Source: Blattamonas nauphoetae (Eukaryota > Preaxostyla > Oxymonadida). Taken from it: a stretch of DNA of 64,000 nucleotides. The notes under the pieces are model-generated. The model did not search any database, had not been told where the DNA came from, and saw only the letters and a list, made by a program, of their open reading frames with translations. This document shows, one piece after another, positions 1 to 11,864 of the stretch. The stretch is taken from contig JARBJD010000075.1 in assembly GCA_033064195.1 (NCBI GenBank), positions 62,001 through 126,000 of the forward strand, in the 5' to 3' direction. How positions within the stretch are numbered: position 1 is the first letter of the stretch; the number at the start of each line of letters is the position of its first letter. The translations under genes and the position numbers were made by a program.

Positions 1-2266
1 GAATGGGAACGCGTACGGTTCAAGACGGCCATCTCCGCAAGTGGAACAGGTGCAGCAGACAACGTCCGCGAAGTCGAGGATGGACTGTTCGAGTCTTTCG
101 CGAAGACGATACATCTCATCCTGGTCGTGTCGACTCAGCTCGCCGGTTTCTGCTCGGAGCTCCTGGAGTTTCTTATAGCGCATGGCAGTCGGGGTGGTCA
201 GTTGGGAGATGGAGTAGTGCAGAGTGCACTTCTCAACGTTGGTTGAGATCTCTTCGCGGGATTTTGCGACCATTCGAACCACTCGGAGTTTGGTTTTGAT
301 CAACTTGTCACAGAGATGGTCCACAGCAACATTGGACGGGGCGCAGACGAGCACCTTCAGTTTTGGAGCGCTTTCAGGAAGCTGGTGAGGGAAGGTTGAG
401 AGGTATTTTTTGGTTTTCCCAGCATTTTTCTCTTCGATTTTGCGGGCGTTTTGGGCCATCATGTAGACGAGTGTTGCGGAAGTAATTGTCTTTCCTGTTC
501 CTGGTGGTCCTTGGATCAGTGTGAACGGTTGTTTGAGTGCCGTTTTGGCGGCTGAGAGTTGGATGGCATTCAGGCCTGGAAGACCAGGGGCACTGATTGA
601 GTCTGGGAGTGCAGGAATCTGGAACCCGATATTTTCGTATGCTGAATGCTCGGCAATGGCTGCGGCTTCTGTGTAGCGGAGGGGACCATCGAAAAGTTCA
701 ACGATTGCAGGAGTGCTGAGTGGGAAGATGGTTGCTGGAGCTGACGAGTTGAGTGTGGATTCTGGAGGATTGATTTCGTTTGCTACTTCAGCCATTTCCA
801 TCAGTTTTGTTGGCGAGAAGATGAATGAGTTCAGTTGAACCATGTCTTTATCACCGAGAATGAGATGTCGAAGGAATTTTGAGATTCTCGTTGGGTGATC
901 GGTGAAGATGCGGAGACCATTGGCCATTCGAGTGAACGGAATACCATTCCATTCTTTGGAGATGGTGTAGCCTTGAACGATATTGCGATCGAAGCTGCGA
1001 GATTCGAGGACTTCGACTGTGACCTCGTCAACTGAGAACAGATAAAGCGGAAAAGAAAGTGATGTGAAGAAGCATTGACACGCACAAATAGATGTCCATA
1101 CATTTCGAGGTGATTACTTGGCACTGTAACTGTGTAGCTTCTCTTGTGATTCGAACTCGATCGCCTGGTGTCATCCGGAAATCAGAATCGTCTCGCATGA
1201 AGTAGAAAGAGCCTTGATGACGACCGCGGATGCCGAGCTTCCAAGCAATCGTCACACCAGTGCGTGTGGTCTGTTCTGTGACGCGTTTATCCCATTCAGC
1301 TTCGAGTTGGACCAGGGAGTGGAAAACAGTGAAATATTCTGCTTCAGCCGATGAAACGTCACCCTTGATGATTTTCCCTCCTGTGGAACGTCGTTCATCG
1401 GTGATGAAGCGAAGGGGGACAGGACGTGATTCTTTCTCCAGAATTTCGAGATCATCGCCATCTTTGCCAGGTTGTTGATCTTCATTCCATATATCCTCCA
1501 GTTGCATAATTCTTTTGAATTTAACAGCTTTGCAGAGCTGTTCTTCTTCACCAGTGGGAGGAGATACGAGAATTGGGACAATGGCTCGCTCGCTGATAAT
1601 CGGCTCCCAATGTGATAAATCCCACTGTGAATCTTTGGTGGTCGTAACACATGGGTCACTGAAAATGGAGGAGACAATGGATATCAGTGAGAGGGGGGAA
1701 CGAAGGATTTGAGAGATGAATAAAAACACACCGACAGACAAGCATAATCATCTCTTCTTGGTTGGAAAAGACATATCCAATATTAAATGCATTGGTACCA
1801 TGACAATTGTAGCATTCAATCGGTGTATCAGTGAACTGACTTTCTGGATGGAATCCGAGCTGTTTGTGCTTTGATCTTACAAGGTGGATGAGTATATGTG
1901 ATGATGTCGAATTGCCTTTACCGTTGCAAAACCATCGATTGCACACTTTGCACTGAACAAGGCAATCAGGAGATTTTACACCGCAATATCTGATCACACA
2001 TAAAAAAAGAGTTTGTCAAACGAGCATTGAGGAACTGCTTGATCATATTCATTCCCGTAGCCATACTCTGGTTCTGCAAGAGCTGGGGCATTTGGATCTA
2101 ACGATGGAAAGGTTCTTTGGTCGATTTGTTGGTATGGTGCTGTGAGCGGTGGTGGTGACGTTTGGCGGGTACGACCTTGTTTATTCATGTAAGTCCATTG
2201 AGAAGGCGCAGAGGGAGGCGGCGACGTAGATGATGGGGAACTTCCTTTCCGTGTTTTGGAATTCAT
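1..2266 (-). CDS. UPF1: UPF1 RNA helicase, 3' part outside window
   Basis: Superfamily 1 RNA helicase that drives nonsense-mediated mRNA decay in the cytoplasm. Four exons are visible: 2022-2266, 1732-1989, 1102-1658 and 1-1031, separated by GT..AG introns of 32, 73 and 70 bp; joining them keeps one frame. The start is the ATG at 2266. After a low-complexity N-terminus comes the UPF1 Cys/His domain, with CSYCG formed across intron 1, then NRWFCNGKGN, HLVRSKHK and ECYNCHGTNAF, as in animal and plant UPF1. Next is the 1B/beta-barrel region, and then Walker A QGPPGTGKT at about 490-520 on the minus strand, followed by CAPSNVAVD. The window ends just after the CCTCS segment, so motif II and the C-terminal helicase lobe are missing. 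The assignment is very secure. Confidence 0.95.
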
Positions 2267-2503
2267 GATCAATCAACCCAATATAAAAGATCAAAAACGT
2301 CAGCAACAATCTCTTTTCGAATATGGTGAATTCAAGCAGGTTAGTGGATAGAAACATCATTGTACATCCATTTAAATAGTTTTCAAATTCAATTCATGGC
2401 GTGAAATGGAAGAAAGACAGAAATAAGAGATTGCTCCATCAACAAGACCAATTCACACAAGACGAATTGGATTGTTTGGACATCAGAATGGATATTCTGG
2501 ACT

Positions 2504-4435
2504 CTATTTCCTCTTCTTCTTTGACTTTTCTTTCTCATTGGGAATGTACACTGCGTGTTTCGTTTTTCGAAGGTGCGAGAAAAGAGCGTTTCGAGATTTG
2601 AAGACTTCACCACATGTTTCGCAATTGTACGTTGCTTGTTCGCCAGGTCTTTTTTCATCATCGTCATCATCATTTTCACTGTCTTTTTCGATCCGTTCTT
2701 CAGCATGAGTTGTTTTCTTCGCTTTTGGCTTATTAGAGTGAATGTCAACTGAAACAGACACATTAGCCTCACCCAATCCAGCGTTAGACAAGGCTGTTTT
2801 GATATCTGTGGAGTTAAGAGGCTTTGATGATGAAATCGTGACCTTTTCGATTTTGGCGGATTTAACCTGTTTTGCTTTGGGTTTTGGATTCCTCTGCTTC
2901 TTTTTCGGCTTCTTTTGAACCCAGTCGTCGCTCGGTGGCACAGGTTGTGACGGCAGTGGTGTAGGTTGAGATTTTGATGAAGACTGAGAGGAGGAACGAG
3001 ATGATGAAGATGAACGGCTGCGTTTCCCACGGGAGTGTCTTCGATGATGCAAAGTATCGTGTATTGATGGGTCATTATCTCCATTTGGGCTCGATGTATC
3101 AGATGAATCTGCGATGATCTCTTCTTCACCTTCTCCCTGTTTTGATGTCTCCTCTTGATCAATATCTGTTTTGAGTGGATGTGTTTCTTCTTTTGGTTCC
3201 TCCTTTGCGCCTTTATCAGGATCTTCGCTTTTCTCTGATTCGCTCACATCTCCAGTTTCTTCCTGCCTCTGTCTTTTCTCCCGTTGCCTCCTTTCTATCT
3301 CTTCTTTCATGTTTTGTTTGTGCTTTCTTGATTTGAGATGGTTTTCGATTTGGTTTAGGCTTTTGAAGGCTTTGTTACAGATATCACATGTCAGATCTGA
3401 TTCACTCAACTCATCATCATCTTCATCATCTGACATGCCCATTTCTGGGTCTTTTGGGCCATCGTCAGATTCATGTTCATCACTATGTTCAGGTTTTTGT
3501 GGTTGTTTGGCTTTTTTCTTCTCCTTGTTCTTTTGGTTCTTCCCTCCCTTCTTGTTTCTCTTCTTCTGGAAATTAATGCCTTCTTCTTCCTTTTCGTCTT
3601 CAGTTTCGCCCTCAAAATCGTCCTCACTAACCCAACCAAACCATCCTTTTGCGATCGCCTCATCCTCAATCTTTCTGTGCTTTTCTCGTTCTCTTTCTTT
3701 CTCTTTCTGGACAGCTTTCTGGGCCTTGGCACGTCTTTCTTCTTCTTTCTTCTTGTCTTTCGCTTTAATCCGAATTAAACGCTGATCAATTCCCATCACA
3801 TAGGAAACAAGCTGTGAAACATTGGCATTGGCTTCTGTTCGACCTTTCTGTCTTTCCTTGAGGTTTTCCTTTTCCATGGCTCGTCGGACATATCTATTTT
3901 CAGCTCTACGAACATCGTATTGATCTTTCCAAGAGAATGTTCGTTTTGTCTTAAATGATGACCAGAATGAATAAAATTGTTTGACACTAGCATCAGATGC
4001 ATTTGAAAGGCCAAATTCTGGATCTTTCCCTTCTGTTCCGTTCCATTTTGAAATCTCTCGAAAGGCATTTCCAAAAAGTTGGCAGAATCCATCCGGTGAT
4101 GCTGAAAACAGAGATGAGCTTCCTTGTGCGATGAGAGCATCCACATCAATGGGAAAATTCATTGCATCTCCATCGTCTTCAGGATCTATATCATTATCAA
4201 CCTCATCTCGATGGTCCTCGTACCATTTTCGTTGCTGAGGGTCTGATAAAAGTTCATACGCTTTCTGAACTTTCTTAAAAGCATCAGCTGCGGTTTCAGG
4301 GTCATCCAAATTCTTGTCGGGATGGTATCGAAGAGCCATCTTTCTGTAGGCTGTTCGGATTTGGTGGTCAGTTGGATGCTCTTCGGTCAAACCAAGGAGC
4401 CGAAATGGATTCCTTGTTTCAAGAGTGTGATCCAT
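2504..4435 (-). CDS. DNAJC21/Jjj1-like J-protein with two C2H2 zinc fingers
   Basis: Single-exon gene of 643 aa. A J domain occupies about residues 9-70, with the HPD tripeptide at 38-40 in RYHPDKN, the Hsp70-activating motif. A conserved middle region follows (FYSFWSSFKTKRTFSWKD and KENLKERQKGR). Two U1-like C2H2 fingers lie at about 349-371 (CDICNKAF) and 602-624 (CETCGEVF), separated by acidic, lysine-rich and serine-rich low-complexity sequence. This order, J domain then finger then finger, is that of DNAJC21/Jjj1, which recruits Hsp70 to release export factors from pre-60S ribosomes in the cytoplasm. The function is inferred from the family. The gene lies head to head with the sirtuin gene, with 90 bp between the start codons. 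Confidence 0.87.
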   Translation of the reverse strand: MDHTLETRNPFRLLGLTEEHPTDHQIRTAYRKMALRYHPDKNLDDPETAADAFKKVQKAYELLSDPQQRKWYEDHRDEVDNDIDPEDDGDAMNFPIDVDALIAQGSSSLFSASPDGFCQLFGNAFREISKWNGTEGKDPEFGLSNASDASVKQFYSFWSSFKTKRTFSWKDQYDVRRAENRYVRRAMEKENLKERQKGRTEANANVSQLVSYVMGIDQRLIRIKAKDKKKEEERRAKAQKAVQKEKEREREKHRKIEDEAIAKGWFGWVSEDDFEGETEDEKEEEGINFQKKRNKKGGKNQKNKEKKKAKQPQKPEHSDEHESDDGPKDPEMGMSDDEDDDELSESDLTCDICNKAFKSLNQIENHLKSRKHKQNMKEEIERRQREKRQRQEETGDVSESEKSEDPDKGAKEEPKEETHPLKTDIDQEETSKQGEGEEEIIADSSDTSSPNGDNDPSIHDTLHHRRHSRGKRSRSSSSSRSSSQSSSKSQPTPLPSQPVPPSDDWVQKKPKKKQRNPKPKAKQVKSAKIEKVTISSSKPLNSTDIKTALSNAGLGEANVSVSVDIHSNKPKAKKTTHAEERIEKDSENDDDDDEKRPGEQATYNCETCGEVFKSRNALFSHLRKTKHAVYIPNEKEKSKKKRK

Positions 4436-4525
4436 TGAATGTAATCAAGAAGAATCCTCTAATTCAAGAGAGGTTACTGAAGAAAAAAATGATGTGTCGA
4501 TCTTTCTCGAACCTATCATTCCGAA

Positions 4526-5842
4526 ATGTCAACAGATATCATTTGCTCTACATGTACCCAACCCTCCAAACCGTTACAAACTCTTGTATGCTCTGATGGA
4601 CACGTTGCATGCATCGCCTGTTTGAACACACACTTCGCGCACCTCGTTAAAACGAATCCGATGGCTGGATGGGTTTGCTGTCAACCAACATGTAAAAAAT
4701 ACTACGATTCTTCTGAAATACATGAACGTCTACCGAACGACCTCGTCACTACATATGAAAAAGCCATCATGGAACAACTCGCTGAGATCATGGAACAACA
4801 GATGTTAATTAGCAAAGAAAAGAAAGTAGTTTGGCGAAATCCACTTCCACACTATCGAACACTCGATGATGCTGTTCGTCTTATCCAACAGAGCAAGAAA
4901 ATTGTAATTCTTGCGGGCGCTGGTATATCAGTGTCATGTGGGATTCCAGATTTTCGATCGAAAGATGGCTTTTATGCTCAGCTGGAAAAACGTGGAATTA
5001 ATCCGCCAGAACGAATTTTTTCGCTCCCTGATTTCATGGAAGACCCCACACTCTTCTACCAGAACAGTGGCTTCCTGTACGCCAAAACTTACATCCCAAG
5101 CATCACCCACTTTTTCTTGTCCAGATTGGAGCACGAACAGAAGCTTCAAAGGCTGTTTACACAAAACATAGATTTTCTGGAAGGCCAGACTGGCGTGTCC
5201 AAGCTTATCCAAGTGCATGGCTCACTCGGAACATTCTTCTGCGTCAAATGCAAGGCAGAAGTTCCATTTGCAGAGATTGAAGAGAAACTGAATGGAACTG
5301 TGCTGTATTGCTCGAAGTGCAAGCACTCGAAGAACGTGATGAAGCCGTCAGTCGTCTTTTTTGGGGAAGGACTTCCCGAAGTGTATTTCAGAAGTAAGCC
5401 TGAAGACTTGAAAAACTGTGATCTCATGATTGTCACGGGGACATCATTAACCGTGTCTCCAGTCAACGCCCTGCCGGAAGAGCTGGACAAGGCTGTTCCA
5501 AGGATTCTGGTGAACAGGGAGATTGTGGGGAGAAAGGGGTTGTTTGATATTCATCTGCTTGGGAACATTGATACTATATTCATGCTTTTAGCAAAGAAGC
5601 TTGGCTGGGCACTTCCGTGCGAAGAGAGCGAGCGGGAACAGGCTCTCAAAGTTGCTCAAACTGCGACAAAGGAACGAAAAAGTGTTCTTTCGGCTGTAAA
5701 CACATTTCCAACCAGTTCGACAATGATGGACAAAGCAACTACATTGACAACTGTATTCCACGAACCGAATGTTACACTTGTCAGTGATCCAGCAACATTC
5801 AATCCAGAAGATCCACCCTATACTTACGTCTCTCCAACATAA
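4526..5842 (+). CDS. Sirtuin with N-terminal RING-like zinc module
   Basis: Single-exon gene of 438 aa. The core from about residue 115 to 370 is a Sir2 NAD-dependent deacylase: ILAGAGISVSCGIPDFRS, TQNIDFLEGQTGV, the catalytic histidine in VHGSLG, a CVKC...CSKC zinc ribbon, then VVFFGEGLP and VTGTSLTVSPVN. All the expected active-site blocks are there. Unusually, residues 7-56 carry a RING-like cysteine pattern (C7, C10, C22, H26, C29, C32, C51/C52, C56) followed by CKKYYDSSEI, which recalls the first RING of RBR ubiquitin ligases. The C-terminal 70 residues are serine/threonine-rich and unassigned. The catalytic call is strong; a ubiquitin-ligase role for the N-terminus is speculative. It sits 113 bp upstream of TPI on the same strand. 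Confidence 0.88.
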   Translation: MSTDIICSTCTQPSKPLQTLVCSDGHVACIACLNTHFAHLVKTNPMAGWVCCQPTCKKYYDSSEIHERLPNDLVTTYEKAIMEQLAEIMEQQMLISKEKKVVWRNPLPHYRTLDDAVRLIQQSKKIVILAGAGISVSCGIPDFRSKDGFYAQLEKRGINPPERIFSLPDFMEDPTLFYQNSGFLYAKTYIPSITHFFLSRLEHEQKLQRLFTQNIDFLEGQTGVSKLIQVHGSLGTFFCVKCKAEVPFAEIEEKLNGTVLYCSKCKHSKNVMKPSVVFFGEGLPEVYFRSKPEDLKNCDLMIVTGTSLTVSPVNALPEELDKAVPRILVNREIVGRKGLFDIHLLGNIDTIFMLLAKKLGWALPCEESEREQALKVAQTATKERKSVLSAVNTFPTSSTMMDKATTLTTVFHEPNVTLVSDPATFNPEDPPYTYVSPT

Positions 5843-5955
5843 CGCCTGAAGATTACAGGATCCTCCCTTAACCATTTCATTCTCTTCTCTATTCTTCTGA
5901 CTTCGCTCAATTCTCACTCAGTAATACTATGGGTTGATCTAGATATTTAGACGAC

Positions 5956-6777
<822 letters not shown>

Positions 6778-7026
6778 TTATGCATTCATCTTTTTATTAA
6801 TGTTCCAAGAACCATAAACAGATTATGGTCTCACACCATTCTTATATGGAACATTTTTTGTTCATATGTTTGCTTTTAAATTGTGAATATCATGTTCTTC
6901 GTTGGATGAAAAGAAAAGCTGGTATTGAAGTTATCTGTTCCAAAACTCGCGATAAATGGATAGAAATACAAAATAAACGGAACAAAGTATCAATCTCAAT
7001 CATTTTCGACATGGAAAATCAACGAT

Positions 7027-8276
7027 TCATTGAGATTGACGGGCATCAATTCTCGCACGTAACGTCCGCTCGTAGAAGACATGAAGACCCTGTGCAAGGA
7101 CCAATGAATCATCACGGAGAACTTTGATTTCCTTCATGTTCGGATCGATATCTCCTATCAGAAGAGGGAGAATGAGAGTGGCGATGGAAGCTTCTGTGTT
7201 CGTATCTTCAGCTCCTTCACCCTTACTTAAGTGTTCATCAATCATTTTATTAGTCAGCTCCACATATTTGTCCTACAGCAATAAAGAAATTAGGAATAAA
7301 CCAGCTTCGAGTGAATTTCTGGGATTTGTGTCTCTTCGAAGTCAACAACACCATAATGCGTCAAAAAGAGGAGGCATGGATCAAGTTCTTTTACACGTTC
7401 GATAGCAAGATGCCATTGAGGGGGATCAAATTGCGGTGGAGTGCATTGTGGCATGAGATTCTGAGAAGAGGATTAGACGGACAAAACAGACCCGCACTTT
7501 CTTTTCATGATTTCTTTGGAAAGGATATTCTGCTGCATATTGATCACCGGTGAATATACCTCGACAAATTCTTCCATTTTCGTGGGTTTTTCCCTCATGT
7601 GCAGTTTTAGGTTCTGTGTCACGTGGAAGAAAGAGACATGTCCAGATATGATGTGGAGCGTGGCCAGATGTTTGTTCGAGATGAATGATGACATTATTGC
7701 AGAGTTCTAGATCCTCTGGTCCATCTACAGCTTTGATCCGTTCAGCTGGAATATTGGCAAGTTCACCATACTGTTCATCCATAAATTCCTTTCCATACAC
7801 TTGAGTGGCACTTTGGACAAGGATAGTAGGATCTGCCATGTGCCGCGCTCCTCTTCTGTGGCATTTAAAAGTTGCTTTAGGCAATTCTTTCATTAAGTTT
7901 CCAGCACATCCAGCATGGTCAAGATGGATATGAGTGACAATTACATAGTCAATTTGGTCCACAGCTACCTTCAGTGAAGAAAGAGCTTCCAAAATGTAGG
8001 GGAGAGATTTTGGCACGCCAGTTTCAATAATAGCACATCTATTTGTGGCTTTACTGGTCTGAAAAAGAGTCGAAATGAACAAATATAGAGAATTATCACA
8101 AGAGAATGTGAGATCGATGAAGTAAGTGATGAAAAGTGGTCGTTCATCATGTTTGAGAAAAAATGGTAAATGATGAATAATCATACCAATAAATAAGATG
8201 CAGCATATTCTGTCGCTAAGTAATGTGTGTCAATGAGGTGTAGGGTGTGATATTGGCTTTCGTCAACGAGTGTCAT
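7027..8276 (-). CDS. Metallo-beta-lactamase-fold hydrolase
   Basis: Four exons (8187-8276, 7498-8058, 7302-7460, 7027-7272) with introns of 128, 37 and 29 bp, all in phase 0; the short two carry CTAAT near the 3' end, a likely branch site. The joined protein is 351 aa. It has a complete dinuclear metal site: THIHLDH, then SGHAPHH, IFTGDQ and a late histidine in LTHYGVVD, in the spacing of the superfamily. The most similar known proteins are general MBL-fold hydrolases related to glyoxalase II and YflN-like enzymes. The substrate cannot be told from sequence. Without the splices the last two exons read as unrelated fragments. Confidence 0.8.
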
Positions 8277-8356
8277 TGGATCGGAACATTGTTCAGAATA
8301 TCAGCCTCCCAACAGAACGATGAGATGAATTGCTATATGAAATGGAATGAGATCTC

Positions 8357-10343
8357 TCACATGAAGTATTGGTCAAGATCAACATCAATTATTTGTGCGA
8401 GTTGTCTTGCTCTTTGCAGTTCGATCAAAGAGATGAACATTCCTTTCCGCGCACCTTTCCGACGATCAACACTCAAATATTCATTTTGAATGAGACCATC
8501 AAGTCTCAACCATTCAGAAGTCCCTGCAAAACTTGGAATAATCTTCAGACTCTCCAATGTATCAATCGGCTCATTGTTGAGGGACAGACTGACGTATGGT
8601 GAAGGTGGAGCCGGTAGTTCCTTTGGCTTTGGTGGTTTTCTTTCCCGTGAAGTTGCTTTCTGCCTTTTTTGTTTGGTGATGGGAAGTTCCTGGAGTTGGC
8701 TCTCAAACCCAGATAGCTGACTAAAACCAGCGGGTTTCACTCGACTGGGCAGTTGGATCGCTTTTTCCAAGGGAAGAGGTGCTGGAGAAGATGGAGATGG
8801 GACTTTCCGTGGCGTTTGACGTTCCTTTTTCGCCGGTTTCACTGAACGATTTCGAGGTGTAGTGGATTGTTGTGGATGTGATGTGCGAGGAAGACTTGCA
8901 ACGAGAAACTGGCGTCTTTGCAATTGACTACGAACCGACCAAGATTGTTGTTCATGGGTCGTCAATTGAGCGGCAACGAAAAACAGCAATGAGGCACTGA
9001 ACGGAACAGGTTCACTCTGAATACAGAAAGATCATGCTGATAAATGAACAAACTTCTGGTCGGTCCTGTTGATTTTTCGTTCTCCCAGTTCCTCTGCCAG
9101 ACTTGAGCTGAACAATGCTGAATTTGTCGATTCGGTTTATCTTTCGGGGGAGAAATGAGCAAAGATAGCCAGCGAGGGCCATCCGAACTTGGTCGTGAGA
9201 GAGGATAGTGTGTGGCGGTTTCGGTTTGACGAGTGGTTCATTCGTGAAGAACCCAGCAAAGTTGTGTGGATGTTTAAGTGGATGATCCCGCACTTGGGCA
9301 AAGAGTTTCTCAAACCTCCCAATGCGGAATTTCTCTGCGATCTGTTGAATGTCAGTTTGTGGGATGTGGGTCTTCGCGATCATGAATCTGTCGAGGGTTG
9401 ACAAAATGGATGTGAGTGTCCAATGATCTGGCGTGAAGAGCGAGACAATCCTTGACACTATCTTTGGGATGGTGTTATCAGAAGCCCGAAGTGTCACGAG
9501 AGAATCCAGTGAGGCTGTGAGTTCAGAGCGATGATTAAGTTTTTCCATTAGTATATCAGTTGTGTCCTATTATGAGGAAGAAATGGTGATAGAGGATGAT
9601 TGTATACTTTTTCTTTATATTGATCAAACACAATTATCTCTGGATATGTCTGGAATGTGAGTGAAAATGTCGAAGGTTCACATTGGGTTATAAAGACGAT
9701 TGAGTATGAACCGTGATTCTAAATAGATAAAAAAAGCCAATGATGACAGACGTTTGTCAATATCTTTTCCGAAACGCGAACAATTTGAGAGAAGAGTGTT
9801 GATTTTCTCTCAGAGAGAATGAGCTCTGGATATTCAAAAGCGAAGCATAATTTTGAATGGTTTTCAAAATCATCTCGGAATGATGCCCTTTTGGCAAGAA
9901 ATGACAGGATACGGAGGAATTCTTGTTCGCTGAGATGTCGACATAAGCTGACGACATGTTCTCCTGAGCACATCAATTAAGAACGAAAATATCATGAGAA
10001 AACGAGTTAACAAGACAAGAATTTTAACTTGTGAGAATTAAATAAAAAAGGTCATCATAGTTATGTCATACCTGTCATTGAATTTAGAATCGTTCGGTAG
10101 ACGTCACTGATGTCTTTTATTTGATCACATCTCAGCGAACAGAGTTGAACATGTTGTGAACTACAGGTTTCACGAAGTAATGTGCGTTTTCCACTCGAAG
10201 GAGGGCCAGAGAGAACGAGTGACCATTCAGGAGGCTATTCATCGCCAAATATTAAGTATGAAAAAACAAACAGATTCAGAGGATAGATATGAACAAATAG
10301 TATCATATTGTTTGGATGACTTCTCGTGAAATTTCATATTCAT
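8357..10343 (-). CDS. ORC5: Origin recognition complex subunit 5
   Basis: Subunit of the complex that marks replication origins and loads MCM helicase. Six exons: 10272-10343, 10072-10234, 9752-9963, 9608-9718, 9054-9566 and 8357-9016; introns are 37, 108, 33, 41 and 37 bp, and every junction keeps frame, giving 576 aa. The AAA+ P-loop is LSGPPSSGKRTLL in exon 2. Its lysine is kept, but the following S/T is replaced by arginine, so nucleotide binding may be altered. Later segments match ORC5: a VFITQ/TFQTYPEIIVF stretch, HDQVRMALAGYL and the terminal winged-helix-like end ELQRARQLAQIIDVDLDQY. A basic and proline-rich insert lies in the last exon. ORC4 is the main alternative, but the C-terminus favours ORC5. 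Confidence 0.72.
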
Positions 10344-10577
10344 GAAGTTTTGTGGAAAAAAAAGTTTGATGAGTTCTGATCAATGCTAAGTTGTGAAATG
10401 TTGGTGGAATAGTCAAAAATAGGAAGAAAAACATAGAAAGGCGATATTAAGCAACATGAACTCCCAGAAAGCTGATTTTTTTTGATCGTCCCATTCGATT
10501 AGTAAAAAGTTCCGAGAAGATTGTATTCTCTGACCAAAGATTTACAGATGACATGATAGTGAACAAATTCCTTCTTC

Positions 10578-11721
10578 TTAGCAACCACACTTCTTTTCTT
10601 CCTTTTGTTCGATTTGGAGAGTGTCGTCTGCGTGTGTGTCTTGTTGTGGATTTGAATCCGTTTCCAAAATCTGCTTAACAAGGAAATTAGCGGCATCTTC
10701 GACGTGAGTTCCATCCTTGGCAGAAGTCTCGAACCTAAGGAGGACAAAATGACGATGAAGGTTGATGGTTGAGAGATCGAGAGATATGAGAGAATGATGG
10801 AGAAAATGGAGAGAAATGAACAAAAAGTTGATTGAAAGAATGGGTCACAGAATGAAGAGGAGAATTCTTCATACCACTTGACAAATCCGTTTTCTTTGCA
10901 GAAGAGGTCAAGTTGAGTTGGGTTGATGCTGTTCTTGACAAGATCACACTGTCGAATCAAACAGAGTGAAAGATGAGAGAGAGTGAAATCATGGAAGATA
11001 TTCCCAGGATGTGGGATAAAGAGAGGAATAATATGATTTTGATGGAATATATCAATGACGGCCGAAACTGGAACATGATTCCAGGAGAAAAGGGTTTATT
11101 CTTCCCTGATACAAACCTTGTTAGCCAATAGAATGACAGGAAGTGGCGATTCATTCGCATCAGGGAGTCGAACTTTGCTGTCGATGTCCTGCTTCCATTT
11201 TTTCACCGAATCAAGAGTATTTGGCCGAGAAAGATCGAAAACAACAATGGCGCCCAGGGCTTCTTTGTAGTAAACCTGATCAAAGGCGATAAAAGATGGA
11301 GAGTATGATGATGGCAGTTGACAAATCGGGAAGAAATGAATTGTGGGGAAAGATACGAGGGGAAAGTTGAATGAACACAAAGGGCAATCGGGAAAAATGA
11401 AGATAAAGTAGATTGTGGTCTTCCTGACTAAATACCCTCGTCATGTTTCCGTATCGTTCCTGCCCTGCAATATCCCAAAGTTGGAGGCGTACAACTTTAT
11501 CAGAACTGATTTGAATCAGCTTGTATGCAAAGTCAACGCCAATTGTTGCTTTGTATTCTCGGTCAAACATGTTGTGAACGTAACGTTGAATAAAACTTGT
11601 CTTCCCGACACCAAGGTCACCGACAACAAGAACCTAAGACCGAAGATTTATGAAATGAATATCGAAATTGCATGTAACAGACTTTAAGAAGGTATTCGAC
11701 AACTTTAGAATCGTCTTCCAT
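10578..11721 (-). CDS. RAB32: Rab32/38-family small GTPase
   Basis: Vesicle-trafficking GTPase. Five exons (11704-11721, 11436-11633, 11117-11275, 10875-10948, 10578-10734) with introns of 70, 160, 168 and 140 bp join to 201 aa. The first exon codes only six residues. G1 is VVGDLGVGKTSF. G3 is WDIAGQERYGNMTRVYY; isoleucine in place of the threonine of ordinary Rabs is a hallmark of Rab32/38. Further blocks are VVFDLSRPNT, LLANKCD and ETSAKDG. The C-terminus ends KKCGC, a dual-cysteine prenylation signal. In other eukaryotes Rab32 serves lysosome-related organelles, mitochondria-ER contacts or contractile vacuoles; the role here is not known. It lies head to head with the next gene, 143 bp apart. 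Confidence 0.93.
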
Positions 11722-11864
11722 CTTGATCCGTACCTTAATATAAATACAGAAGAAAAACCTCAATGATTCAGGTTCGACAGTCTCGTTAAATCTCCCTTTC
11801 ATTTTCAAACAGCAGAAAATCAAAGTAATAAAACTACTTAGTAGATTTGGAGTTGAGAGAGTCG

